From positions 14,495,053 through 14,559,052 of the forward strand of contig NW_023998415.1 in NCBI RefSeq assembly GCF_014805625.2: 64,000 bases of DNA, read 5' to 3'. The notes beneath the pieces were generated by a model. That model saw nothing but the letters and a program-made list of their open reading frames with translations, was not told where the DNA came from and did not search any database. Shown here in pieces: positions 11,228 through 22,374 of the stretch. How positions within the stretch are numbered: the stretch's first letter is position 1; every line of letters starts with the position of its first letter. The translations under genes were made by a program, and so were the position numbers. The stretch comes from Glossina fuscipes (taxonomy: Eukaryota > Arthropoda > Insecta > Diptera > Glossinidae).

Positions 11228-12525
11228 GACTTTAAAGCACTTCTAGTTTTGGACAATGCACCCGGTCATCCTCGCGAACTTGAAACTATGCATCCAAATA
11301 TAAAAGTGACATTTTTACCTCCCAACACGACGGCTTTGCTTCAATCTATGGGTCAAGGAATAATCCAGGCCTTTAAGCTCTATTCCATTAGACGAACCTT
11401 CATAATCCTATTGGATAATATGGAATGTAATCCTGATATGAATGTTATGGAATGCTGGAAGAAATTTTGCATCGTAAACATAAAAGGATCATTGGAAGAA
11501 CTGAAGCCACACGCATTGAAGTCATGCTGAAAAAAAACTGTGGCCTGCTCTGACTGCGGAAAATGACGAAGAATCTGTGCAAGTACGAACTTTGACTGCA
11601 AACATAGCCGAAATCCCGAATGGAATAGGACGAGATAGGTTCGAACCGATAGAATCAAGTGACATTCAGGAATTGCTTGAATCGCAAAATGAAGAAGATT
11701 TGACTGAAACCGACTTGGAGGAAATGCCCATTGAAGAAGAAGCTTAAACAAGCACTGGAAACGTGGCATTTAACTTGAAAAATCTTAGTAAAGGTTTAAC
11801 CGTTTGAGTCCCAGACGTTATTGAAAAAACACTGTCGAAGAATCCTAAACAGCGCGATCGCGCTTTCTCTATATATTTACGAAAATACCCAAGCAGCGCG
11901 ATAGCGCTTGTTTAATTTTATGTCGAGAAATACCATTTTTTGATCGCTTCGTCACTTTTATTGCAGTTTGCGAAGTGATCAGACGTATTCTTCCGTATTC
12001 TTCAATTAATAATTCTTTTCATTATTAGTAATTGTGTGTTTTAAAATGATTAGACGAAGCAGCGCACAAAGTAAGTGAAAAATTAATCTCGATTTATTAT
12101 TTAACTTTTCTAAATTTGGTGCATCCCTAAATACCTATAATGAATCGAAAAAGAAAATCTGTAAGCACATTATTATATTACTATTTCACCTATTGTAAAA
12201 TGTACTATTTACGTTAAAAGGAGCTGTGTAATCTACTTGCGTCAGTAAGTCTAAGCGCTCGACTTCGACAATACGTAACGCACCAGTTGTCAGTTGTCCA
12301 CAATGCTCGAAATATGCTCGCTTTTCTCGACATAAAATCTGAACAGCGCAATCGCGCTGCTTAGGACTCAAACGGTTAAGAATGACAAATGAACTACGCG
12401 ATTTCTTTATAAACATTGATCCGTCTATGCAACGAAGTCTGGTCTTTGAGAGGCAAATTGCTAATGCGACTGCTGCCAAGCAAGAGCAACTTACCAAATC
12501 CTTCAAACCATTGCCTAAGCCTTAG
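11228..12525 (+). pseudogene. Tigger transposase, C-terminal half, interrupted
   Basis: The fragment starts in the DDE catalytic core. The text LLVLDNAPGHP carries the second catalytic aspartate and is followed by NIKVTFLPPNTTALLQ, a hallmark of Tigger/jerky (CENP-B-like) transposases. Downstream it reads GSLEELKPHALKSC, then LWPALTAENDEESVQV, an acidic C-terminal region, and ends KSFKPLPKP before TAG at 12523-12525. Inactivating changes include TGA near 11528, TAA near 11744 and the MITE insertion. The HTH domains and the first catalytic aspartate are missing: after about 180 bp of terminal sequence the element jumps directly into the core. Copy 2 at 59556-60560 supplies the missing N-terminus of the same family. 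Confidence 0.85.
11800..12375. mobile_element. piggyBac-like MITE (TTAA) nested in the Tigger element
   Basis: A 576-bp insert is flanked by TTAA at 11796-11799 and 12376-12379. Its ends are perfect 12-bp inverted repeats, CCGTTTGAGTCC. Duplicated TTAA plus a CC-starting TIR is the signature of the piggyBac superfamily. Subterminal inverted matches continue inward, with three near-palindromes (AGCGCGATCGCGCT at 11851-11864, AGCGCGATAGCGCT at 11895-11908, AGCGCAATCGCGCT at 12345-12358) and ATGTCGAGAAA facing TTTCTCGACAT. There is no transposase core, so it is non-autonomous. It interrupts a Leu-Arg step of the Tigger reading frame; removing it and one TTAA restores the frame at this point. Confidence 0.88.
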
Positions 12526-12919
12526 AATAATTAATCAAAATGTTCAAAAACTTCAATTAAATTGATTTTTTTATTAATTAAATTTTTTTTATTTTGTCAC
12601 CTAGGAACGTATCCCCTATAATCCCATATAATTTTACTATTCCGTATTCACGGTTTCTGTATTCGCGGCATTTTTATGGAACGCATCCCCCGCGCATAAG
12701 GAACTTTTACTGTATTTATGTTGCAATTGGATGCGTTATCTAAAACTAAAACAATGTTAATGATTTGCACACTTGCTTTATAGATAGATAATAGATCACC
12801 TATGGTCATTGTTTCTAATTTATTTAGCATTATATAGCGTTTGTTTTGGAAAGCCGGAGTAAAAACAAAATTTATTATTACTATTATTATTATTATTATA
12901 ATTACTATATAGACAAAGG

Positions 12920-13107
12920 AATCCGGGAGAAAAAGCAAAGGCAAAGAAACTCTCAATGGTCGTGGGTTCAAATCTCAAATATAATATAACTCATATCATA
13001 TTTCAATAACGCCGATTGCCTTAGATGCTAGTACTTTAAGACTTTAAGATTGTAATTTATTTCTCTGGCTATAATAATAGATTAATAATAATAACAATAA
13101 TAATAAT
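12920..13107 (+). repeat. tRNA-derived SINE, copy 2, eroded
   Basis: The 5' part is scrambled, but TCAATGGTCGTGGGTTCAAA and the body (CCGATTGCCTTAGATGCTAG) are intact, and the tail is a broken AAT/AAC repeat. No clear target duplication was found. A second ATT-rich tract lies just upstream (12877-12900). Confidence 0.78.
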
Positions 13108-14089
13108 GGATAACAATAATAGGCGGGATATAGGATTATTTAATAAAAAAACTTTCATTTAATTTTTTTTTTTGTTAATTTTCAGTCTTCATCTCTTTCT
13201 ACTTCATAGTCTCTTTAGATTATCATAGTCTACACTCTAGGCGCTTACTACGATTTTTAAGCGTTTCAAGGAGATCGTTAAGAGATCGTGGATAGCGTTA
13301 CTCTCGTTACATTTAATTCAGAATTAACACACTTAATATTTGTTGTATTTGTTGTATTAGCATTAGTTGCATTTGACTCTTCAAATCATATTGTATGCCA
13401 GCCATGTCAAGAGGAGACATGGATCCTACGCCAACCCTTTCAATGCATATTAATAAATTGAAACTCATTGACTTGCTTATCCTTGAAAAAAGGCGTGAAA
13501 TATTGGGGTATAACTTTTGTCTTTAAGGTAATAAAAAGACATGTGGTTTTACCGGCTTTATTAGTACTTATTAATTAATATTCACATCCCCAATAGGGTC
13601 TCAAGACATTTCATGCTCTTGCAGCTACCACAAGGCCGAACCAATTATGACTTGTTCATTCCGTTTCGGGTAAACTGGAAAATGTTCAACGATCATTGCC
13701 ACTTACTTGATCTGTCCGATTTGTCCGTTAATAAGGTTAAAAGCATTATAAGGCATAACCAATTGCTAATTGCACTTTCGAGACTTGTATAACGCAAGTA
13801 ACACCCACGTAGCTTACATTCGGCTAAGGATTTGTTCTGTAGCGGAATTTAATTGATTAAATAAATAAATAAAGCGGCTAAACACTTTCCAACGGAATCT
13901 TATCTTATTCTTGTACCGGGCACTAACTATTGCCCTCTTTAGAAGTTTGAGAGATTACGCAATTCACCGATTGCTTCTTTCAACCATTGCAGAACAGTGC
14001 AACGCATACGCATGACATCGCATACGCGGATGCATCGTTGCCAATAGGCGACAAGACAATATTACATTGGATAGGGTTCATAGCATATA
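13108..14089. other. Non-coding DNA, nothing recognised
   Basis: Composition is slightly less AT-rich than the neighbours (13.3-14.0 kb), but there is no open frame with protein-like content. Confidence 0.45.
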
Positions 14090-14560
14090 TTTTCCATCCC
14101 CAGTATATAAATTAAGGGGTCTTAGAGGCTCGCTTCTGGGCGTTGCAAAGGTACTAATCGTACTATAGGATCACCTATAAAATATTCGCGGAAATATCTG
14201 TAGCTTTATTTTGATAGTAGAGAATCATTTTTTTTTTTTTTTTTTTTTTGGTTTTGCAAACGGGGATATTCTTAGGTTAACTTGTAGTATGGACATGGCT
14301 TTCGAAGGAATTGGCGCATTTTCATTACCAACCAACCAATATATGCGAAAAATTCCAAGAGTTTTGCCAATTTTTATACCGGCAGCTTCTTTAATGCGGC
14401 CAGGAGCATTCTTATTACACACATTACACAAACAGAGAGGTAAGCAAGCGGACGGACAAGCTAATATCGATTCAGAATTTTTTTAATGCTCCAGAATGTA
14501 CTTATTTTAGAGAATATCTGAATTTTGCTTCTGGGTTTTGCAAGCTTTTTAACGTAATGC
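14090..14560 (-). repeat. Dispersed repeat B, two adjoining reverse fragments
   Basis: GGCTCGCTTCTGGGCGTTGC near 14127 and AAGCGGACGGACAAGC near 14445 followed by CTTCTGGGTTTTGCAAGC are reverse B blocks. A T-tract divides them. Another short reverse fragment (CTTCTGGATGCTGCAAACG) lies at about 14783-14830. Confidence 0.55.
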
Positions 14561-14594
14561 ATATACCCCCGTCTTTCAGTGGTTCAGTGGTTCC

Positions 14595-14690
14595 ACATCT
14601 TTGGTTTTACCGCGTAGCCATATAGTTAAGTAACGCGACTAATAAGTCTGCCCACCAGGGTTGAATTCCCAACGCAGTAAATCAGACTTA
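14595..14690 (+). repeat. tRNA-like sequence, probably SINE head or pseudo-tRNA
   Basis: TAGCCATATAGTTAAGTAA resembles an A-box region and GGTTGAATTCCCAACGC a B box. The arms do not pair into a convincing cloverleaf, so it is not a functional tRNA gene. Confidence 0.3.
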
Positions 14691-14830
14691 AATTATCATT
14701 GCTGTGTGATCGAATATTTAGTGAATATTCGGTCTGTTCAAGACTGATCAACCGTATATTTTCTTTACGAATGATCCGATGCTTCCTTCTGGATGCTGCA
14801 AACGTTTTGACAAAACGAATATACCTTCAT

Positions 14831-16579
14831 GCTTCGAAAGTGGGTATAAAAAGTGAAATACAGAAAGCGGAGATAAATATCGAAATTATTTAGAAAAATA
14901 TTGATAAGTGACAATGAGACAAAGTTATCGATCAAGAATCGATGGTCAGAATGTTGGTGCCCTTGCCAGTCATCATTGAAATCAAATATTAAATTTTTGT
15001 TTAGCTACTGACGGAATTTATGTGCAAAATATTTGAATAATATTCGCAAACCGAAGGACACTTAGACGAATAGTGAAAACGATGGCAATGCCCATAGGGG
15101 GAGACAAATATTAATTCAATATTTAAACAAATTTTGTAACCCTCTGCTAAGCTTTTACAAATTATGACATTTGCCACATCATACGGATTCACATGTAACC
15201 TCTAACGTACTACTATATGACGCACACGAAATATTTAGCAAATCAATATTTTTGCTTTTTCTTGTTTTTGTGTTTTTTTTTGTATGCTACGAAAACACAA
15301 AATCGAAAGATATGCATTGAATGGAGATATGGAGATATGGAGATATGGAGATATGGAGATAAATGAATCAATTTATATGCATTTGTATTCCGATTTGAAA
15401 GTATGTTATATTTAATACATCTAGGTGAGTGTATGTGTGTTTGTAAGGGAGACAGTTAGTTGATGAGTATTAAGGCAAATTGTGTGCTATACGCTATGTT
15501 AAGGGGGAAATTGTAAGCAAAAAACTAAAATTCTCACACAATTACTGTTCGAAGGAACCATTGCATGCATTGAATATCAGAGGAGACGAGAACAGAATGC
15601 ATTCTCGCTTCACGATTTTTCGACATATTAATTACATTTGAATTTGCTCCGAAAAATCGAGACAATAATTTGTGCGTTCTATGCAGAACAGAAAAAAAAA
15701 AAAAAAATAGAGTCACAGCTTCATACTGAATAATTCATCTCAAAGGTGTACATAAAAAATATATACGCATAACTAGATGAATGCACGGATATCTAAAGCA
15801 ATATTCATACGCAACAGAAACACTACATAGATATATTTCAATTGTCTTTTCAAAAAATGTTACCTCTCCAAAATTGAAGCGGAAACAAATTTTCTACTCC
15901 GTCTTGCAATTTTTTGAGGACTGTTTGAGGACTTTTTCGACCCTTCAACCAAAATTACGTATTTAAACAACAACAAAACTTTAGCTTCAATATCCAATGC
16001 GTTAAACATTATTTTCATCACGAGTAATGTGTAGTAGCAGCTATAACGAGTAATCGATCATTGGATTAAGGCATAACTCTTACTGATCGAGCACACATCT
16101 CGCAGACTAACAGACATTTCCTATCGCTTTCGTCCCAACGTTTTTCTAATCTTCATCATATTATACGTATGGGTAACATATTCTGGGTGAATGTGACTAA
16201 GTACGACTTCAAGGGATAACCGCTATCTTCTATTAATCAAATGTTTTAACAAAGTGGTTTCAATGTTTTTAAAACCACAGATTGAAGAAATATTTTCTGA
16301 AAACTTTCTAAAATAATTATTTATCGGCCCAATAAAATAAATATGGCTTATATATACATATATACCTTTTGTTTTTTTTGCATTAAACGATCCAATTATG
16401 AAATAATGCAGCATAACTTGCGTAAATACTTTCCGAATCTACTGTCAAGACTATTGTAGCAGTGGGATGGATTTCTCTGTCGTGCATAGCAAAAGTCGAC
16501 TATTTAGACTACTACTGTAATTATAATGCAGTGGGTAATCCATATTGCGATTTTCTTTTCTTTTTTTTTTTTTCTTTTA
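14831..16579. other. AT-rich non-coding DNA
   Basis: It contains the (ATGGAGAT)5 repeat and short T/A tracts. No supported gene. Confidence 0.45.
15321..15360. repeat. Tandem repeat (ATGGAGAT)5
   Basis: Five perfect 8-bp units. Confidence 0.97.
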
Positions 16580-17190
16580 CGATTCGTATGAATCCGGCCA
16601 TCTTCTTAAGTTTGGAACGTCATACGATGTTCGGCGTTATAAAATGTTCGCCAAACACGTGATATGTGCATACAGTAGACCGCGCATTCTACAGGATGTA
16701 ACGGGGCGTTACCATCGCCCTTTCGCAAAATCTGCATCGACCGGTATCCAAGATACCTGTATATTTTTCGGGCGGTAGCTGAGAGAGTTAGGCCCTTCTT
16801 AGAAGACATTTACGAGACGTATATCACTCGTTCGTATTTCGAAATGCTTGTATGCTATGTCAGAAGATTTTAGAAACCTTTTAGCTTGCCTTTGTTCTGC
16901 ACTCTGCTTCCAATGGCTTGCTGATTTTTTTTTTATGCCCATTGCGATTCCAACTTCTTGATGTGGATCCTATTCCGAACAAACGTTCCAAACCTATCAT
17001 AATCTTTTGCGCTCCTCTCTTGACTAAACAGTCAGCGTTTTCGTTGCCTGCGATACCTAAATGTCCTTATACCCATACTAAGTGCAAGTCATTCAACCTT
17101 TGAGGGCACTCCAATACAAGCTTAGAAGTTATTGTATGCCCATTCAGGGTAAAACCACTATTATCGATTTTGTCATGGGATTACGATTTT
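16580..17190 (-). pseudogene. LINE relic: RNase H domain and C-terminal zinc finger
   Basis: Minus-strand translation with frame changes gives LECPQRLNDLHLVWV, then GHLGIAGNENADCLVKRGA, the C-terminal signature of the RNase H domain in LINEs of the I/LOA/Outcast type. Downstream are SRSWNRNGH and then ILDTGRCRFCERAMVTP, a C-x2-C knuckle start, and HVFGEHFITPNI. Multiple stops are present. The same C-terminal arrangement recurs at 22375-22780. Confidence 0.7.
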
Positions 17191-17632
17191 CTTGCTCCAC
17201 TACCCTTTTTTCCTTTTTGTTCTTTTTTCTTAGAATATGCCATCAGTCGCTCGTCGAATGTTCACCTATACGTTTATGAAGAGTAATATTTGTGCACACC
17301 CGTCTTGAAAGTGAAGACATCAAAAATGGTCGGAAATATTATCATTTTTGTGCACTAAATAAACAATTTTTATATTAAAAAATTCGATTTCATACAATAA
17401 AATTGCTTATTATGAAATACTTCTCGCAAATATTAAAAAATGTTATTAAAAACTTAGGGTAAATAAATATAGCTCTTGGCTTAAAGGTTTAATGCCACTA
17501 GAAACTTTTAGATGAAATGTAATGAGCAGTGTAAAGCGATAACAACAATTAAATCGCGTTATACAAGCCAATTCATAAGTGATAAGAGGCAATAATCAAA
17601 AGTGAGCCCTATAAACTGCCAATTAGCACAAA

Positions 17633-17633
17633 T

Positions 17634-17668
<35 letters not shown>
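17633..17668. repeat. (AAC)n microsatellite
   Basis: Twelve perfect units. Confidence 0.97.
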
Positions 17669-17741
17669 GCACACATCGTATATATGAAGGCACTTCACCA
17701 AAGCGTATTTTAATGTTGGATGATGGAGTTTTTAGATTTTG

Positions 17742-17761
17742 CACACACACACACACACACA
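17742..17761. repeat. (CA)n microsatellite
   Basis: About ten units. Confidence 0.95.
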
Positions 17762-17879
17762 TATCTTGCTTAACTTTTAATTAAATTCTTTAAATAGTTT
17801 TTCATTCACTTTCCGTTCTTCTCATTTCGCATTTCGTATATATCTGTCTTTCTATCTCTCTGTGTGCATATGCATATAT

Positions 17880-17883
<4 letters not shown>

Positions 17884-17942
<59 letters not shown>

Positions 17943-17960
17943 ATGTATGTGTATGTATAT
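17884..17960. repeat. (TA)n then (TG)n compound microsatellite
   Basis: About 22 TA units pass into TGTG/TATG repeats; a GCTCCGCT triplication follows at about 17986-18008. Confidence 0.95.
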
Positions 17961-19487
17961 TCTCCTCTTCTCCGTGCTACGGTAATCCGCTGCTCCGCTG
18001 CTCCGCTACTTTTACTAATCAAAAGTGTAATTAAACTAAATTACTAAACTATTTTTGCCATTTCTCTTGTTTTTCTTTCACTAGCTGCAATTGCAACTTT
18101 CTTTTAAACGCTTTATGCTGACAGAGTATACAAACGTGACTTGCCTTTGATTAGTCACCGACAATATAATGCACCGCACATCCACGCTCCGAGTACTTGG
18201 AATTTTAAGACAAACGAGTGGATTTATGAAACTTAACAACGTAATTTGTGTGCACACAACCTTTAAAAGGATTAAATTAGGAGTGGTCATCTAATTACAA
18301 CAACAAGATTTTCAAATATCAAATAATAAAAAAAAAAAGAATCTATTGAACAACAAAATACAGTAAGAGACTTGGAAATCGGGAAAAAGCTATACTGCGC
18401 TGCTAGATATGAGAAATGAGAAATTTGTAAATTGCAAAAAAAAAATGGTTTGAGTTTGAAATGAAATTTTATTTCGCTTTTCATTCCTTCCCGCCCACCA
18501 TCCCCAATGTGTTTCACGTCGTCAAAGAAACCTGGTACCGATTTACGTGCAAATCACAAATATATAAAACATTGTATTGATGCAGTTTGAATAGTTTGCA
18601 TATGTTAACCATTGCGCACCGAACCTTTAAAAGATAGAAAAATCCTTCATCAGCATGAAGTTTCGTTCCCCTACACCTATATATACATATAGTATTATAT
18701 CACAGTGTCACACTGTTCACACTGACATCATCAGAAGGTATTCATGCATTTTGGGCAGAAAGTAACCAACCAAGGACGAAATTGGGAATAGAAAAGCATT
18801 AATTAATTGTGCATACGATGTCAAAACAAAAAACTGCGTTATCAGTGTCAATAAATTGTTTACGGACTAAGTATTAAACCAAAGTTTATCCAGTAGGACT
18901 GTCGGTGTTAAACAAATAGGATTTTTCTTGTAATTATTTCTTCTTTTGATCTATCGATTGTTATAGGTGTGACTGAAAGTCACATCACGGTGTAATTCGT
19001 TTTAACAATATTTGGTAAAATTAGGTTTAAGTTGACATAATCACAAGCAATTCCTTTAAAGTTCAGAAGACCATTCGCAGGTATGAACACAAAATTAGAA
19101 ATTTTGAATACCGACTCCTCTCTAAGCAAACGAAGAATTTGACTTAGGTAACAGGTTAGCTAAGCTTAGCGACTTCCGCACAATGAAAAAGATACATTTT
19201 CCAATATTTATTGGAAAAAGAAAATTGTTCGACACTATGCTTATATTAATTGTAATCCTGCTCTAACAATCAATGTTCACGCAACGTCAAGAAAATTAAG
19301 AACAGAATGTTTGCAAGAATTTCGCTAGATTGCAACTCTGTATGCTGGGTTTTATTTATTCAATCTGCAACTGTGAATAGAATCTTATACATACTTTCGA
19401 ATGCTTGGATCTTTGCTTCGTTCAGAGTTCCGCGTTATCTTGTAAAGATTGCGAATACACCTACGAAACGTAATATGAACAACGTAT

Positions 19488-19892
19488 TGTGAGGACGTTT
19501 TCGTCCCTTTCCTAGGCTGGGGCAGCTCAGTGGCCCAGGGAAAAAAAACAAGACATTTATAATTTTACAGGGACTCTTTATTTCAGTAATGTTCTTTAAG
19601 CTTAAATTTACTCTCTACCTCGGAGACAAAAACGCAATCTTTCGTGTCGACGTCCCAAGCTCGACTCTCCAACTCAACTAACTAAAAAGTAACTAAAGTG
19701 ACCTTATTCTACTCCTATCCTATTCTTAATCTATTCTCAATGTATATTAGTCTACTCCTATCCTATTCTAGCCGATTATTATCCTATACCCGTCCTATTC
19801 TTACGCTAACTTACTTCCTAGCACTCCCCTCTCCCCAACCAGAGACGGAGAACCCGTGAGGCCAAAACGAGGAACGACTTTGGATCCTCACA
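19488..19892 (-). mobile_element. Solo LTR with 4-bp target duplication
   Basis: The 405-bp element has perfect 8-bp inverted ends, TGTGAGGA and TCCTCACA, so it follows the TG...CA rule of LTRs. It is flanked by GTAT on both sides (19484-19487 and 19893-19896). Orientation is inferred from AATAAAGAG on the minus strand near 19568-19576, placed like an LTR polyadenylation signal. The interior has four or so repeats of a CTATCCTATTC-like motif. There is no internal retrotransposon sequence beside it, so this is a solo LTR left by recombination. The 4-bp duplication fits gypsy-type elements. Confidence 0.88.
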
Positions 19893-20039
19893 GTATTTAT
19901 CTTTGTGAAAACAACTAGACTATCCTTCTCGCTTTTCCTTTTTTTTTTTTTTTTTTTTGAATAGAGAAGATAATCTTCACTATTGGTGCTCACCTTACTT
20001 TAGGCCAAGAAAAGAAAGTTGCGACCGAATCTTTTATAT

Positions 20040-20800
20040 ACATCACCGTTATGCTATAAAAGAACAAAATTTTCATGCTCTATAATATCGAGGGAGAGCG
20101 GCTGAGTTTTTCGATTTTCAAAGTAAAGGTCTTGATGCCGTAGTCCTATGGGCGTTACAGGCACATTCTTTCAAAAGTTTAAGTCATTGCCAAAGTCTTT
20201 TGCGAAATTGTAGGCGATATCTTCGTTCTCGCTAGCAGGAGATTGTTTACCACAAGTACTACACAGTTCGGCAGATAGACAGACGAACATACAGACATAC
20301 CCAGGTGCATGCTAAATTTGAGACGGGCCAAGAATTTTTTATGCGATTTTTAAAGCTTATTTTTGCGCACTTCAAAGTGATCGAAAATATATTTAATTTT
20401 AATGCACTACAATATTGGGCAGGCGTGGTCATTTTTGTACAGGTACTACTATAGTCTATGAGTGATGAGTAAAACACCAATTTTTAATTGCTTTTGATAA
20501 GCAGAGTTACTCTCAGTTTAAGTGATTTTGTGGGTGCGTCCTTGGACCAATTTTAGACATTCTCGCACGCTTACCAGTATGCAAGAACCTCTAACATTTT
20601 TACCAAATTTGAATTTGACTGCTACGTCTTTACGGCGAGAAGAATGTTGACAACAAACATTACACAGACGACCAGACGGACATACTTAAATTGGCTTAGA
20701 ATTTGATGCTGATCAAGAATACATATTTTTTTTTGTGGCGTCTCTGTAGCTCGCTTCTTGGCGTTGCAAATGTTTTGAAAAATTGAATATACAATATTTT
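20040..20800 (-). repeat. Dispersed repeat B, two reverse copies
   Basis: The copy at about 20540-20800 has GACCAGACGGACATACTTAA, GATGCTGATCAAGAATACAT and GCTTCTTGGCGTTGCAAATG in reverse B order. A second run of reverse blocks lies before it (GATAGACAGACGAACATAC near 20272). Confidence 0.62.
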
Positions 20801-21706
20801 TTTTTTTTCAATTATTTCTAAAATCAATTCGAAAAACAATTTATATCAAGTGTTGACATAAATGTTAAATAAGCAAAAAGGAAATTTGCAAGAACTTTTT
20901 CCTATTTATAATATCAGCAAAATTTTCATTTAAGCATGACAGAGAGAAACAAAAAAAAAACAAAAAAAACAAAAAAAAAAAATAAACATTTGTGTCTTTT
21001 CTTAATGAATGTGCACCATGTGATCGATATATATGTCGAAAGTCAGCTTATCTCAGTTTTATTGTTGGCGATGCTTCTTAAGCGAACATCTGCCGCTAAA
21101 CAATGCGGTCTGTTTCGTATGTCCATAAATGTTAACCCAAATGTTGACCGTTTGTGTTTAAAGATAAGAATCCTGTTTGTTTGCTTGTCATACATAATGA
21201 AACGTTCCTTACTTTTTAGTGATTTTAATTTGTTAACAATGCCTACCATTTATGTAGATTATTAATCGTACCCCAGGAAGCATACTTTTGTTTCTCTTTT
21301 TTCTGATGGCCTCTTTACGAAATAAAAGTAAAGTGCTCTAGGAAAAAAAAAAAAAATGAAACAAAAAAAAAAGTAAAACAAAGAGTAACGTCATCTGTTG
21401 TGATCAATTTTTTAAAGTTATTCTTCTCCTTTTTTTTTATATAAAATTTATTGCTGTGCCATTTTTTTTTTCCTTCTTCTTCTTCTTCTTCTTCTTAATT
21501 TGAACAGTTTCTGAGGTATACTTTATAATGTAACTCAATACGATTAGTATCTTTTTGCATGTAATGATCTTTTTCCTTCCTATTTATTCTCAAGATTTTG
21601 GGGTAATTTAATATTTAAGTTCCGTTTTGCTAAAAACAAGAAGATAATACGCCTTTGTGCTGCTTTTTAAGAGTATTGCATATGTGCAATGAAAGCGTAA
21701 TCATTT

Positions 21707-21744
<38 letters not shown>

Positions 21745-22374
21745 CCGTATAAGCCATATTGCTTCCGCACAATATGACCAAAATGAGAAAAAACATAAAC
21801 AACGATAATAATAATCGCAAGCAATGTTTCGATTTAATATGCCCAAGCAGTAATATACCCTAATAGGGAATATAACGGAGATTTAACACAAAATAGATAA
21901 TTTACGAATATGTGTGTATTATGTAGACGCACTTTCTCAATTTTAACGCCACTAAAATGGGCGAATTCAACAATTGCAATTTTATAATTCCTAGACAAGC
22001 TTTTCAAGTCGTAATTTTAACACATTACACATTACGATGCGTATACGCGTCTCCCTCGCGTCCAAGAACAAGCCTTATTTATTGACATAATTGTTCTCCT
22101 CTCTCAACACAAGGATACACCTGTAATAGTAGTAATTGGTCATTTCGACTTTTTCCACTTTTGAGTTCAAAAAAAACAAAAAAAAATTATTAGGCATTTT
22201 GATGAGTTATTTTAATGAAAATATAATCGAAGCTTGAGAATTTAATCAATTTTTTAGCTACCCGATCTCGCATGCGAGATTGCCGATGACATAAGCAACT
22301 ATTTTTATCAACACGTATCAGTTTGACATCATCATTTTTATTATTATGAATCGCGTTGGCAATCCGTACCGCGA
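20801..22374. other. AT-rich non-coding DNA
   Basis: It has A tracts at 20948-20990, a CTT repeat at about 21472-21496, a TA tract near 21715-21740 and a perfect 16-bp palindrome, ATCTCGCATGCGAGAT, at 22265-22280. Confidence 0.5.

Larger units (their letters stand above)
11043..12712 (+). mobile_element. Tigger/pogo-type element, copy 1, internally deleted
   Basis: The ends are inverted: the left begins CAGTAAAAGTTTCTTATTCG and the right, read on the minus strand, begins CAGTAAAAGTTCCTTATGCG. TA follows the right end (12713-12714); TG precedes the left end, presumably a mutated TA. The left 110 bp repeats the motif TATTCGCGG in about five variants, and the right end has more. The coding interior lacks the N-terminal DNA-binding half. 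A separate 576-bp MITE is nested at 11800-12375, so the element itself is about 1.1 kb. Confidence 0.85.
17191..19487. other. Microsatellite-rich non-coding DNA
   Basis: It holds the AAC, CA and TA/TG arrays listed separately, and otherwise unique AT-rich sequence without a supported gene. Confidence 0.5.

Noticed and set aside
11380..11769. 129-codon minus-strand frame
   Set aside because: It lies antisense to the Tigger transposase, which explains its length.
12186..12506. 106-codon minus-strand frame
   Set aside because: It spans the MITE boundary and the antisense of the Tigger C-terminus.
13860..13875. AAAT repeat as a telomere or origin signal
   Set aside because: It is a four-unit microsatellite of a kind found throughout the window.
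17559..17784. Frames encoding poly-valine or poly-threonine runs
   Set aside because: They are translations of the AAC and CA microsatellites.
22265..22280. 16-bp perfect palindrome as an operator-like site
   Set aside because: It is isolated, with no adjoining gene or repeated copy, and not rare enough in 64 kb to claim a function.
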